From NCBI GenBank assembly GCA_900542185.1, contig UQMZ01000022.1, positions 1-57,209 of the forward strand: a stretch of 57,209 nt of DNA, written 5' to 3'. Under the pieces are notes generated by a model. That model ran no database searches. It saw nothing but the letters and a program-made list of their open reading frames with translations, and was not told the DNA's origin. Position numbers and translations under genes: made by a program. Of the stretch, positions 34,036-43,795 are shown one piece after another (position 1 is the first letter of the stretch; every line of letters starts with the position of its first letter). The stretch comes from an uncultured Bacteroidales bacterium (GTDB taxonomy: Bacteria > Bacteroidota > Bacteroidia > Bacteroidales > Muribaculaceae).

Positions 34036-36383
34036 CCCAACCGACTCCGGATTACAGATATCTCGACAGACTGAATGACCAGCAGCGCGCCGCCGTGGAA
34101 TACCTCGACGGCCCGTCGCTCGTGATAGCAGGCGCCGGATCGGGCAAGACCCGCGTGCTGACCTACAAGGTGGTGCACCTTCTGAACTGCGGTTATCAGC
34201 CTCACCGCATCCTGGCATTGACCTTCACCAACAAGGCGGCACGCGAAATGAAAGACCGTATCTCGGCATTAGTAGGCCCTCAGGCAGCCCACCGCATCCC
34301 GATGGGCACGTTCCACTCCATTTTCCTGCGACTGCTGCGCAACCACGCCGAACTGTTGGGTTTCAAGCCGTCGTTCAGCATTTACGACACCACCGACTCG
34401 CGCAACCTGGTGAAGATGATAATCAAGGACCTGGGGCTGTCGGACAAGGACTACAAACCGGCCACCATCTTCTCGTGCATATCCAACGCCAAGAACGCCA
34501 TGCTCACTCCCGACAAGTACGCGCGTCAGTACGGCGGCCACGACATGAAAGCGCGCAGACCCATGACCGCCAAAATATTCCAGATGTACGTGGACCGCTG
34601 CCAAATGGCCAACGCCATGGACTTCGACGACATCATCTTCTTCATGAACAAGCTGTTGTCGGAGCATCCCGAGGTGCGTCAGCGATACTCCGAGCAGTTC
34701 CGTTACATACTGGTCGACGAGTATCAGGACACCAACTATGCCCAGCACCTGGTCATATCGCAGCTCGCAGCTCCCGACAACAAGCTGTGCGTAGTGGGCG
34801 ACGACGCACAGAGCATCTACTCGTTCCGTGGCGCCAACATCAACAACATAATCGACCTGGAGCGGTTCTATCCCGGGCTGAAGACATTCAAGCTGGAGCG
34901 CAACTACCGTTCCACACAGAATATCGTGAACGCCTCCGGATCGCTGATAGAGAAGAACACCCGTCAGTTAGCGAAGAACGTTTACAGCGAGAACGCAGAG
35001 GGGGCGCCCGTGGATATAGTGCAGACATACAGCGACCTGGAGGAAGCCTCGCTCGTAGCGGCCCGCATCGCGCAGAGCGTACTCACGGAGCACGACACCT
35101 ACGAGGACTATGCCGTACTGTACCGCACCAACGCCCAGAGCCGCGTATTGGAGGAAGCGTTGCGCAAACGCTCCATGCCCTACCGCATATACGGCAGCAC
35201 CGCATTCTACCAGCGCAAGGAGGTGAAGGATGCCTTGGCTTATTTCCGTCTCATCGTCAATCCCGACGATGACGAGTCGTTGCGACGCATCATCAACTAC
35301 CCGGCCCGAGGCATCGGCGAAACCACGTTGAAGAAAGTGCGCGATACGGCACTTTCGGGCAAAGTCAGCCTATGGCAGGTATTGGCCAATCCCGACCTCT
35401 ATCCCCTGCCGGTCAACAGCGGCACACGCGGAAAACTTGACCGGTTCGTTGAGCTGATGCGTCAGTTCATGACCGACAGCGCAACGCACAACGCATACGA
35501 GGTGGGACAGTTGGTGTACAACCGCACCGGTATGCTGACCATGCTGGCCCACGAGAACACTCCCGAAAGCATCAGCCGCCAGGAGAACCTGACGGAGTTG
35601 CTTCGCAGCATGAAGGAATTCGTTGAATTCCGCATCGAAAGCGGCGAGGGCGATGTGTCTATGACCTCGTTCCTGAGCGAAGTAATGCTGGCCACCGACC
35701 AGGACCAGAAAGACGAGCAGGCCGGTCCGAAGGTTACACTGATGACGGCACACGCCGCCAAGGGACTGGAATTCAAGCACGTCTATATCGTAGGCGTGGA
35801 GGAAGAACTGTTCCCATCGGCTATGGCACTGGAATCCATGTCGGAGGTTGAGGAGGAACGCCGTCTGCTGTATGTGGCCATGACCCGCGCCAAGGACACG
35901 TGTATGCTCAGCTACGCCAAGTCGCGTTTCCGTAACGGCCAGACCGTGATGACGTCGCCCAGCCGGTTCCTGAGCGACATCGATCCGAAGTTCGTCAAGA
36001 TGGAGACGTCGGGAATGGAGGATGACTTCACCAATCCGGTGATGAACTACCGCAGCAGTTTCGGCGGCTACGGCAGTTCCTCGCGTAGCCGAAACTACGG
36101 ATCGTCGCAATCTTCTGAATCGCTGAATTTCGGAGGATTCGTCTCGGCTGCAAAGCTCAAGTCACGCAAACCGGCCGACACCAAATCCCTCGACGAAATG
36201 CCCACCCACTCGATGCAGGAACTCAAGAAGGGAATGAAAATCGAACATAAGAAGTTCGGAATAGGTTCTATTAATGACTTCACAAGCGTTTCCGGACTCG
36301 AAGGCATTGTCGTGGAATTCGAGAACGTGGGTGTGAAACGACTGTTGTTGCAATTTGCCAAGTTCAATATAATCGATGATTGA
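34032..36383 (+). CDS. UvrD/PcrA-type SF1A DNA helicase
   Basis: The 783-residue 3'-5' helicase acts in repair and replication. Q-motif LNDQQRAAVEY, Walker A GAGSGKT (34-40), DEYQDTNYAQ (about 229-238), QSIYSFRGA, NYRSTQNIV and MTAHAAKGLEFKHVYI are all present. VAMTRAKD gives motif VI. The C-terminus has a Ser/Arg/Gly-rich linker and a PcrA-like MKIEHKKFGIGSINDF beta domain. I start at ATG 34032, which overlaps the upstream stop; the longer frame runs in the shadow of the previous gene. Confidence 0.95.
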   Translation: MTQPTPDYRYLDRLNDQQRAAVEYLDGPSLVIAGAGSGKTRVLTYKVVHLLNCGYQPHRILALTFTNKAAREMKDRISALVGPQAAHRIPMGTFHSIFLRLLRNHAELLGFKPSFSIYDTTDSRNLVKMIIKDLGLSDKDYKPATIFSCISNAKNAMLTPDKYARQYGGHDMKARRPMTAKIFQMYVDRCQMANAMDFDDIIFFMNKLLSEHPEVRQRYSEQFRYILVDEYQDTNYAQHLVISQLAAPDNKLCVVGDDAQSIYSFRGANINNIIDLERFYPGLKTFKLERNYRSTQNIVNASGSLIEKNTRQLAKNVYSENAEGAPVDIVQTYSDLEEASLVAARIAQSVLTEHDTYEDYAVLYRTNAQSRVLEEALRKRSMPYRIYGSTAFYQRKEVKDALAYFRLIVNPDDDESLRRIINYPARGIGETTLKKVRDTALSGKVSLWQVLANPDLYPLPVNSGTRGKLDRFVELMRQFMTDSATHNAYEVGQLVYNRTGMLTMLAHENTPESISRQENLTELLRSMKEFVEFRIESGEGDVSMTSFLSEVMLATDQDQKDEQAGPKVTLMTAHAAKGLEFKHVYIVGVEEELFPSAMALESMSEVEEERRLLYVAMTRAKDTCMLSYAKSRFRNGQTVMTSPSRFLSDIDPKFVKMETSGMEDDFTNPVMNYRSSFGGYGSSSRSRNYGSSQSSESLNFGGFVSAAKLKSRKPADTKSLDEMPTHSMQELKKGMKIEHKKFGIGSINDFTSVSGLEGIVVEFENVGVKRLLLQFAKFNIIDD

Positions 36384-37512
36384 TACACCATATTACATAG
36401 TATATGAAGACAGGCTCCGGGCCAATCTGGAGAAGCTGAAACGGGTGGCCGAAGCCGCGGACGTCAAGATCATCATGGCGTTCAAGGCCAACGCGCTTTG
36501 GAAGACATTCTCGGTGATAAAAGAATATTTCCACAGCTCCACGGCCAGCTCGCTCAACGAGATGAAGCTGTCGCTGGACTACCTCGGACACGACGTGCAC
36601 GCCTATTGCCCGGTATACACAGAGCGGACATTCCCGGAGTTCCTGAAAGGGTGCAGCCACATCACGTTCAATTCGCTGGCCCAGTACGAGAAATTCCGTC
36701 CCCAAATTGAGGCAGCCGACCGAAAGGTCAGCGTGGGACTTCGCGTCAACCCGCACTGCAGCGTCATCGAAACCGACATATACAATCCGTGCGTTCCCGG
36801 CTCGCGCTTTGGCGAGAATCCCGACAAACTCGCGAACGGACTCCCCGCAGGCATCGAAGGACTGCACTTCCACGCTCTGTGCGAGAGCGACAGCCACGAC
36901 CTGGAGAAGGTGCTGGACGCCTTCATAGAGCAATACGGCCACCTGCTGCCGGGCCTGAAATGGCTGAATATGGGCGGCGGTCACCTCATAACACGCAAGG
37001 ATTACGACACCGAGCACCTGATCAAGCTGATGAAGCGTCTGCACGAGCGGTACCCCAATCTCGAGATAATACTTGAACCCGGCAGCGCATTCACATGGCA
37101 GACCGGCAACCTCGTTACCGAGGTTCTCGACGTAGTGGAGGATGCCGGCATCAAGACGGCCATCATCGATGCCTCGTTTGCCTGTCACATGCCCGATTGC
37201 CTGGAGATGCCGTATCAGCCGCGCGTGGAGGAGGCCATCGGTACCGTGGCCGACGGCGCCGACTCTCCGCACAGATACCGGCTCGGCGGTAACTCCTGCC
37301 TGTCGGGCGACTTTGTAGGCGACTGGTGCTTCAACCGTCCCCTAAAGCCGGGCGACCGTCTGACACTCTGCGACATGAATCATTACACCACGGTAAAGAC
37401 CAACATGTTCAACGGCATTCAGCATCCCTCCATCTGGTTCCAACCCCACGAAGGCGAACCCGTGCTGCTTCGCGAGTTCACCTACGACGACTACCGCGAC
37501 CGTATGGACTGA
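36376..37512 (+). CDS. nspC: Carboxynorspermidine decarboxylase NspC
   Basis: The 378-residue PLP enzyme completes spermidine synthesis by the carboxyspermidine route that is usual in Bacteroidetes. The PLP lysine is K37 in MAFKANALW. Further marks are GLHFHALCESDSHDLEKVL, NMGGGHLITRKDYD and the C-terminal LCDMNHYTTVKTNMFNGI. The start overlaps the pcrA stop by eight bases. The partner carboxyspermidine dehydrogenase is not in the window. Confidence 0.94.
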   Translation: MIDTPYYIVYEDRLRANLEKLKRVAEAADVKIIMAFKANALWKTFSVIKEYFHSSTASSLNEMKLSLDYLGHDVHAYCPVYTERTFPEFLKGCSHITFNSLAQYEKFRPQIEAADRKVSVGLRVNPHCSVIETDIYNPCVPGSRFGENPDKLANGLPAGIEGLHFHALCESDSHDLEKVLDAFIEQYGHLLPGLKWLNMGGGHLITRKDYDTEHLIKLMKRLHERYPNLEIILEPGSAFTWQTGNLVTEVLDVVEDAGIKTAIIDASFACHMPDCLEMPYQPRVEEAIGTVADGADSPHRYRLGGNSCLSGDFVGDWCFNRPLKPGDRLTLCDMNHYTTVKTNMFNGIQHPSIWFQPHEGEPVLLREFTYDDYRDRMD

Positions 37513-37582
37513 CCTCCTCTCCACATTCCTCTTAACTTTTTAAACTCTCTCAACTCTCTCAACTCTCTCAACTATTAATACA

Positions 37583-39721
37583 ATGGAATTCAAACTGACA
37601 TCAGAATACATGCCCACGGGCGACCAGCCCGAAGCCATAGCCGAGCTGGCCGAGGGCGTCCGCAACGGACTCCCCCACCAGACTCTGCTCGGCGTCACCG
37701 GCTCCGGCAAGACCTTCACCATGGCCAACGTGATACAGCAGGTGAAGCGTCCCACGCTGATACTGTCGCACAACAAGACGCTGGCCGCGCAGCTATACTC
37801 CGAGATGAAGTCGTTCTTCCCGGAGAATTCCGTGCAGTACTTCGTCTCGTACTATGACTATTACCAGCCCGAGGCCTATATACCCGGCAGCGACAAATAC
37901 ATCGAAAAGGACCTGATGATCAACGAGCAGATCGACAAGCTGCGCCTCTCTACGGCTGCGGCCCTGATGTCAGGACGCCGCGACGTCATAGTAGTGTCGT
38001 CGGTGAGCTGCATCTACGGCATGGGCAATCCCGAGGACTTCCGTCAGACGGTCGTATCGGTCAAGGTTGGCCAGCGCGTGAGCCGCAACCAGTTCCTGCG
38101 CGACCTGGTCAGCTCGCTGTACAGCCGCACGGAAACCGACCTTCAGAGCGGCCAGTTCCGTGTACGCGGAGATACGGTGGACATCATGCTGTCGTTCGAG
38201 GAAATCAGGCTGCGCGTGGTGTTCTGGGGCGACGAGATTGAGAAGGTACAGACCGTGGACCCCGTATCGGGTGCTGTGCTCACCGACCTGGAGGGATTCA
38301 ACATCTATCCCGCCAACATCTTCGTGACGAGCAAGGAGCGCACCGCCAAGGCCGTGGACCAGATTGCCGTTGACCTGGGCAAACAGGTTGACTTCTTCAT
38401 GCACGAGGGGAAGATTCTGGAAGCGGAACGGCTCCGTGAGCGCGTGACATACGACCTGGAAATGATCAAGGAATTGGGACACTGCAGCGGCATCGAGAAC
38501 TATTCACGATACTTCGACGGTCGCGAGCCCGGCATGCGCCCGTTCTGCCTCCTGGACTATTTCCCTAAGGACTTTCTGACCATCATCGACGAGAGTCACG
38601 TGACGCTGCCGCAGATACGGGGCATGAACGGCGGTGACCTGTCGCGCAAGATGAACCTGGTGGAATACGGTTTCCGTCTGCCGGCGGCCATCGACAACCG
38701 CCCGCTGAAGTTCGAGGAGTTCGAGCGCCTCACTCCGCAGACCATCTACGTGAGCGCCACCCCGGGCGACTACGAGCTGCAGCAGACCGAGGGCGTGTTT
38801 GTGGAACAGGTGATACGTCCCACCGGACTTCTCGACCCCGAAATCGAGATACGTCCGACCCTGAACCAGATAGACGACCTGATGGAACAGATACGCCAGC
38901 GCATAGACGCCGACGAGCGCGTATTGGTCACCACGCTCACCAAACGCATGGCCGAGGAACTGAACAAGCACCTTATAAAATGGGGTATCAACTCAGCCTA
39001 CATCCACAGCGATGTTGACACATTGGAGCGTATCAAGATTCTTGAGGATCTTCGCGAGGGTGTGTACGACGTACTGATAGGCGTGAACCTGCTGCGCGAG
39101 GGTCTTGATCTGCCGCAGGTCAGCCTCGTGGCCATCCTGGACGCCGACAAGGAAGGTTTTCTGCGCAACCACCGCAGCCTGACGCAGACCGCAGGCCGCG
39201 CCGCGCGTAACGTGAACGGCCGCGTCATAATGTATGCCGACAAGATAACCGACTCCATGCGCCAGACCATTGAGGAGACCAACCGCCGCCGCGCCAAGCA
39301 GATGCTTTACAACGAGGCGCACGGCATCACTCCCACCCCCATCGCCAAGAAAAGCCACAACGAGCTGGTGGAAATCTACGGCGAGGCTGCCGAGGCCAAG
39401 GCGCAAAACCCGACGAAGGGGAAGTCAAGGATACCGAGTCCCCAGAAACCTCAGAATCCGACCGCACCACGCAAACCGCGTCCCTATATCGAAGAAGAAC
39501 ACCAGGCGGTATTCGCCGCCGAACCGGTGCTGGAATATATGACGCCGCCTGAGCTGGAGAAACAGATAGAGATAGTGAAACGCGACATGATAGACGCGGC
39601 ACGCCGCACCGACTTCATCGAGGCGGCTCGCCTGCGCGACCAGTTGGTGGGCCTGCAGGATATGCTTGAATCGCGTGCCGAAGCCACAGAAACAGCTAAA
39701 GATGCAGCAAAACAAAATTGA
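37583..39721 (+). CDS. uvrB: Excinuclease ABC subunit UvrB
   Basis: The 712-residue helicase-like protein verifies DNA damage in nucleotide excision repair. Walker A GVTGSGKT is at 37-44. The beta-hairpin region reads SYYDYYQPEAYIP. IIDESH is near 336-341, and QTAGRAARN gives motif VI. The C-terminal UVR domain (LEKQIEIVKRDMIDAARRTDF) binds UvrC. A Pro/Lys-rich linker precedes it. The 70-bp upstream gap holds three copies of AACTCTCTC (37543-37569). Its 3' end overlaps the next gene by 20 bases. Confidence 0.97.
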   Translation: MEFKLTSEYMPTGDQPEAIAELAEGVRNGLPHQTLLGVTGSGKTFTMANVIQQVKRPTLILSHNKTLAAQLYSEMKSFFPENSVQYFVSYYDYYQPEAYIPGSDKYIEKDLMINEQIDKLRLSTAAALMSGRRDVIVVSSVSCIYGMGNPEDFRQTVVSVKVGQRVSRNQFLRDLVSSLYSRTETDLQSGQFRVRGDTVDIMLSFEEIRLRVVFWGDEIEKVQTVDPVSGAVLTDLEGFNIYPANIFVTSKERTAKAVDQIAVDLGKQVDFFMHEGKILEAERLRERVTYDLEMIKELGHCSGIENYSRYFDGREPGMRPFCLLDYFPKDFLTIIDESHVTLPQIRGMNGGDLSRKMNLVEYGFRLPAAIDNRPLKFEEFERLTPQTIYVSATPGDYELQQTEGVFVEQVIRPTGLLDPEIEIRPTLNQIDDLMEQIRQRIDADERVLVTTLTKRMAEELNKHLIKWGINSAYIHSDVDTLERIKILEDLREGVYDVLIGVNLLREGLDLPQVSLVAILDADKEGFLRNHRSLTQTAGRAARNVNGRVIMYADKITDSMRQTIEETNRRRAKQMLYNEAHGITPTPIAKKSHNELVEIYGEAAEAKAQNPTKGKSRIPSPQKPQNPTAPRKPRPYIEEEHQAVFAAEPVLEYMTPPELEKQIEIVKRDMIDAARRTDFIEAARLRDQLVGLQDMLESRAEATETAKDAAKQN

Positions 39722-41564
39722 GACATACACTTATCCGCGACGAGAGGACTTCCTGCCCACGAGCCGCGACGAGATGAAGGCGCTGGGCTGGGACCAGGCC
39801 GACATCATCCTGTTTTCGGGCGACGCCTACGTTGACCATCCGTCGTTCGGCGCCGCGGTCATAGGCCGGGTGTTGCAGCATGCCGGCTATAAAGTGGCCA
39901 TCGTGCCCCAGCCCAACTGGCGCGACGACCTGCGCGACTTCAAGAAACTTGGCAAGCCGCGCCTCTATTTCGGTGTCTCGGCAGGGGCGATGGATTCGAT
40001 GGTGAATCATTACACGGCCAACCGCCGCCTGCGTCACGACGATGCCTATACGCCGGGGGGACGCCACGGAATGCGTCCGGACTATCCTACCATAGTCTAT
40101 TCCAAGATACTGCGGGAGCTATATCCCGATGTGCCGGTCATAGCCGGAGGGATCGAGGCGTCACTGCGCCGCGTTTCGCATTACGACTACTGGCAGGACC
40201 GTCTGCGCCCTCCGTTCCTGCTTGACGCCCCCGTAGACATGATAGTGTACGGCATGGGCGAACGCACCATGCTGGAACTGACGCGCCGCATCGAGGCCGG
40301 CGAGAAGATACGGGACATCACCGACGTGCCGCAGACCGTTTTCCTGACCGATAAGGAGCCGGAACCGGATGCCATCGAACTGTCAAGCTATGAGGAATGC
40401 CTGAAGGACAAGCGCAAGCAGTCTCTCAATTTCAGACACGTAGAGGAGGAATCCAACAAATATCACGGCCGCGTGATTTACCAGCGGGCTATGGGCAAGA
40501 CCGTGCGCATCAATCCGATGTATCCCCCCATGACCACCGAGGAAGTGGACGCCACCTTCGACCTCCCCTACACCCGTCTGCCGCATCCCCGCTATAAGGG
40601 CAAGACCATACCGGCATACGAAATGATACGCCATTCGGTATGTATGCACCGGGGCTGTTTCGGCGGCTGCGCATTCTGCACCATTTCGGCGCATCAGGGC
40701 AAGTTCATAGCTTCGCGGTCGAAAGAGTCGATAGTGCGCGAGGTTGAGCAGATCACTCACATGCCCGACTTCAAGGGCTATATCTCGGACCTTGGCGGCC
40801 CGTCGGCCAACATGTACGCGATGGGTGGACGCAACCGCGACATCTGCAGCAAGTGTGTGCGCCCGTCATGCCTGCATCCCAAGCCTTGTCCTAACCTCAA
40901 CAACGACCATGCGCCGCTGCTCGACGTGTATCATGCCGCCGACGCTGTGCCGGGCGTCAAGAAGTCGTTTATAGGCAGCGGCGTGCGCTACGACCTGGCA
41001 ATGGCGGATAATCCCGACGACCGCGTGCGGCAGACCAACCGCCGGTATATCGAGGAACTGATACGACTGCATGTGTCGGGCCGACTGAAAGTGGCGCCGG
41101 AGCATACCTCCGACCGTGTGCTGGACTGTATGCGCAAACCGAGTTTCGAGCTGTTCAGGAAATTCAAACGCATCTTCGACCGCGTGAACGAGGAAGCGGG
41201 AATGAAGCAGCAGCTGATACCCTACTTCATCTCATCGCACCCGGCCTGCCACGAGGAGGACATGGCCGAGCTGTCGGCCATAACCAAGGGGCTGAACTTC
41301 CAGCTGGAACAAGTGCAGGATTTCACTCCTACGCCAATGACGGTGGCCACGGAGATATATTACACCGGGATCCACCCCTATACAGGCGAGAAAGTCTACA
41401 CCGCCAAGACACAGGAGCAGAAGCTGGCGCAGAGGCGGTTCTTCTTCTGGTACAAGCCGGAGGAGAGGCAGGGCATCATAACGGAGCTGCGCAAGATGCG
41501 CAGGCCGGACCTGGTGCAGATTCTATACCCTAATCGAACTAAACATAAACCTAAACATAAATGA
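39702..41564 (+). CDS. YgiQ family radical SAM protein
   Basis: The 620-residue protein starts at ATG 39702 inside the end of uvrB. The N-terminal B12-binding-like domain (LPTSRDEMKALGWDQADIILFSGDAYVDHPSFG) is typical of YgiQ. The radical SAM motif CFGGCAFC is near residues 319-326, followed by SDLGGPSANMYAMGG and a cysteine-rich insert (CSKCVRPSCLHPKPC). The C-terminal DUF3362-like part (QDFTPTPMTVATEIYYTG) is present. The reaction is unknown; the family is widespread in anaerobes. Confidence 0.93.
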   Translation: MQQNKIETYTYPRREDFLPTSRDEMKALGWDQADIILFSGDAYVDHPSFGAAVIGRVLQHAGYKVAIVPQPNWRDDLRDFKKLGKPRLYFGVSAGAMDSMVNHYTANRRLRHDDAYTPGGRHGMRPDYPTIVYSKILRELYPDVPVIAGGIEASLRRVSHYDYWQDRLRPPFLLDAPVDMIVYGMGERTMLELTRRIEAGEKIRDITDVPQTVFLTDKEPEPDAIELSSYEECLKDKRKQSLNFRHVEEESNKYHGRVIYQRAMGKTVRINPMYPPMTTEEVDATFDLPYTRLPHPRYKGKTIPAYEMIRHSVCMHRGCFGGCAFCTISAHQGKFIASRSKESIVREVEQITHMPDFKGYISDLGGPSANMYAMGGRNRDICSKCVRPSCLHPKPCPNLNNDHAPLLDVYHAADAVPGVKKSFIGSGVRYDLAMADNPDDRVRQTNRRYIEELIRLHVSGRLKVAPEHTSDRVLDCMRKPSFELFRKFKRIFDRVNEEAGMKQQLIPYFISSHPACHEEDMAELSAITKGLNFQLEQVQDFTPTPMTVATEIYYTGIHPYTGEKVYTAKTQEQKLAQRRFFFWYKPEERQGIITELRKMRRPDLVQILYPNRTKHKPKHK

Positions 41565-41565
41565 C

Positions 41566-43719
41566 ATGAACAAAACAGGATTGACCATGTGTGCCATGTT
41601 GTTGCCGCTTGCTCTGACCGGATGCGGAGACAAGGGAACGAGTGAAAAAATCATCGAGAAGCCGGACGTAAAGGTTGTGAACGGCATGATGACTCCGGAA
41701 GTGCTGGAATCGTTCGGTCGCATCGGCGACCCGCAGCCTTCGCCCGACGGGTCGAAAATCCTCTTCACCCTCACCTATGAGGACATCGAGGAGAACAAAG
41801 GCAACGCTGAAATCTATGTGATGGATGCCGACGGCCAGAACATGAAGCGTCTCACCAAGACTGCCGGTTCGGAAGGCAACATCCGCTGGTATGCCAACGG
41901 AGAGAAAATCGCTTTCCTGGCCAAAGACAAGGAAACCGACGCGGTACAGATTTACCGCATGAATGCTGACGGCGGCGACGTGAAGCGCCTGACCGAAATG
42001 AAGAACGGCATCGAGTGTTTCTCCATCGCTCCAGATGAGAAGCACATAGTGTTCAGCTCCCCCATCGACGCCTTCGACAAGGATTCCACCCTGTTCGAGG
42101 GACTGCCCAAGACCACGGGCCGCGTGGTGGACGACCTGATGTACAAGCACTGGGACGAGTGGGTGACGCAGATACCTCACCCCTTCGTGGCTGATTTCGA
42201 CAACGACGGCATCAAGAACGAGGCCGACATCATGGCCGGCGAACCGTTTGAATGCCCGATGCGTCCATTCGGCGGCGCCGAGTCGTTCGCCTGGGCGCCC
42301 GACGGTCAGTCGCTGGTTTATGTCAGCCGCAAGCTGAAGGGCCAGGATTATGCATTCTCCACCAACTCCAACCTGTATCAGTACAACCTTGCCGACAAGT
42401 CGACCAAGATTCTGACCCCCGGCGAACAGGGCTACAACACCGATCCGGCGTTCTCGCCCGACGGCACGCAGATAGCATGGCTCTCGATGGCCACTCCCAA
42501 ATACGAGAGCGACAAGAAGCGCCTGATGGTGATGGACGTCAAGACCGGTGCCAAGAAGGACCTGACCGAAAACTGGGACTACTGGCCCGAGCAGATTGCA
42601 TGGGCCAAGAACGGCAAGTCCATCTGGTTCACCGGCTATTATGAGGGCACGGAGCCTGTGTTCAGCATCGACGTGAACACATGCGCCATCGACACTGTCG
42701 CAGCCGGTCAGTATGACTACGGCACGGTAATACCTGTAAGCGACAACGCCGCCATCACGATGCGCCGCTCCATGCGCGAACCCGCCGACATCTGCCTTGT
42801 GACCAAGGGACAGTCCGAGACCAAGATGCTGACCCAGATCAATAAGGATCTGCTTGACCAGCTCAAGCTCGGCGAGGTGCGCAAGGTAATGGTGCCGACC
42901 ACCGACGGCAAGATGATGACCTGCTGGGAGATCCTTCCCCCGGACTTCGACCCCAACAAGAAATATCCCGCCATCCTGTATTGCCAGGGCGGCCCGCAGC
43001 AGGCTGTAAGCCAGTTCTGGAGCTATCGCTGGAACTTCATGATCATGGCCGCTCACGGATATGTGGTAATCGCCCCGAACCGTCGCGGTCTGCCGGGCTT
43101 CGGCACGGAATGGAACCGTCAGATTTCGGGTGACTACGGCGGCCAGAACATGCAGGATTATTTCGCGGCCACCGACTACATCAAGGCTCAGCCCTACGTT
43201 GACGCCGACCATGTGGGAGCCATCGGAGCAAGCTACGGCGGCTTCTCCGTATACTGGCTGGCAGGTCACAACAATGGCCGCTTCGCAGCCCTGATCGCTC
43301 ACGCCGGAATCTTCAACATGGAGTCGCAGTATCTCGAGACAGAGGAGATGTGGTTTGCCGACTTCGATATGGGCGGCGCATACTGGGACAAGGAGAATGC
43401 AACGGCACAGCGCACATTCGCCAACTCGCCCCACCGCTTCGTAAACGAATGGCAGGCGCCTATGCTCATCACCGTCGGCGAACTGGATTACCGCATCCTC
43501 GCCTCGCAGGGCATGATGGCCTTCAATGCCGCCAAGATGCACGGTCTTGAGGCCGAGATGGTGGTATTCCCCGACGAAAACCACTGGATTCTGAAACCTC
43601 AGAACGCAATCCTGTGGCAGCGCTGCTTCTTCCGTTTCCTTGACAAGTACCTGAAGAATCCTGTACTGGAAAAGCAAAGAGCCGAAGAACGAGCAAATCG
43701 CCCGTACGATCACAGATAA
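41566..43719 (+). CDS. S9 family prolyl-oligopeptidase-type lipoprotein
   Basis: The 717-residue peptidase has a lipobox (LALTGC), so it is membrane-anchored in the periplasm or outer membrane. An N-terminal beta-propeller (repeats of SPDGSKILF, SFAWAPDGQSLVYV, FSPDGTQIAWL) precedes the alpha/beta hydrolase. The catalytic triad is likely Ser in GASYGG (about 557), Asp in GELDYRI (about 640) and His in DENHWI (about 672). DPP5-like S9C enzymes from Porphyromonas are the closest functional model. It starts one base after the ygiQ-like stop. Confidence 0.9.
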   Translation: MNKTGLTMCAMLLPLALTGCGDKGTSEKIIEKPDVKVVNGMMTPEVLESFGRIGDPQPSPDGSKILFTLTYEDIEENKGNAEIYVMDADGQNMKRLTKTAGSEGNIRWYANGEKIAFLAKDKETDAVQIYRMNADGGDVKRLTEMKNGIECFSIAPDEKHIVFSSPIDAFDKDSTLFEGLPKTTGRVVDDLMYKHWDEWVTQIPHPFVADFDNDGIKNEADIMAGEPFECPMRPFGGAESFAWAPDGQSLVYVSRKLKGQDYAFSTNSNLYQYNLADKSTKILTPGEQGYNTDPAFSPDGTQIAWLSMATPKYESDKKRLMVMDVKTGAKKDLTENWDYWPEQIAWAKNGKSIWFTGYYEGTEPVFSIDVNTCAIDTVAAGQYDYGTVIPVSDNAAITMRRSMREPADICLVTKGQSETKMLTQINKDLLDQLKLGEVRKVMVPTTDGKMMTCWEILPPDFDPNKKYPAILYCQGGPQQAVSQFWSYRWNFMIMAAHGYVVIAPNRRGLPGFGTEWNRQISGDYGGQNMQDYFAATDYIKAQPYVDADHVGAIGASYGGFSVYWLAGHNNGRFAALIAHAGIFNMESQYLETEEMWFADFDMGGAYWDKENATAQRTFANSPHRFVNEWQAPMLITVGELDYRILASQGMMAFNAAKMHGLEAEMVVFPDENHWILKPQNAILWQRCFFRFLDKYLKNPVLEKQRAEERANRPYDHR

Positions 43720-43741
43720 TCAACATCATAACCATAAACAC

Positions 43742-43774
43742 AGAGGGTGCGCCGGACAGTCCGACGCACCCTCT
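43742..43774. terminator. Bidirectional terminator
   Basis: AGAGGGTGCG (43742-43751) pairs with CGCACCCTCT (43765-43774), with an inner CGGA/TCCG stem. It lies between the convergent S9 peptidase and GH127 genes and is followed by a T-rich tail on the plus strand. Confidence 0.8.
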
Positions 43775-43795
43775 CGTTTATTGTTATGTGATTCG

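Noticed and set aside
37543..37569. Three AACTCTCTC repeats as a regulatory array
   Set aside because: Short low-complexity repeat in a 70-bp gap; too little to support a function.
38584..38602. Self-targeting of uvrB by spacer 13
   Set aside because: The two share ATCAT-[TC]-GACGAGAGTCAC because both encode a helicase DESH motif. The rest of the 35-nt spacer, including the PAM-proximal part, does not match.
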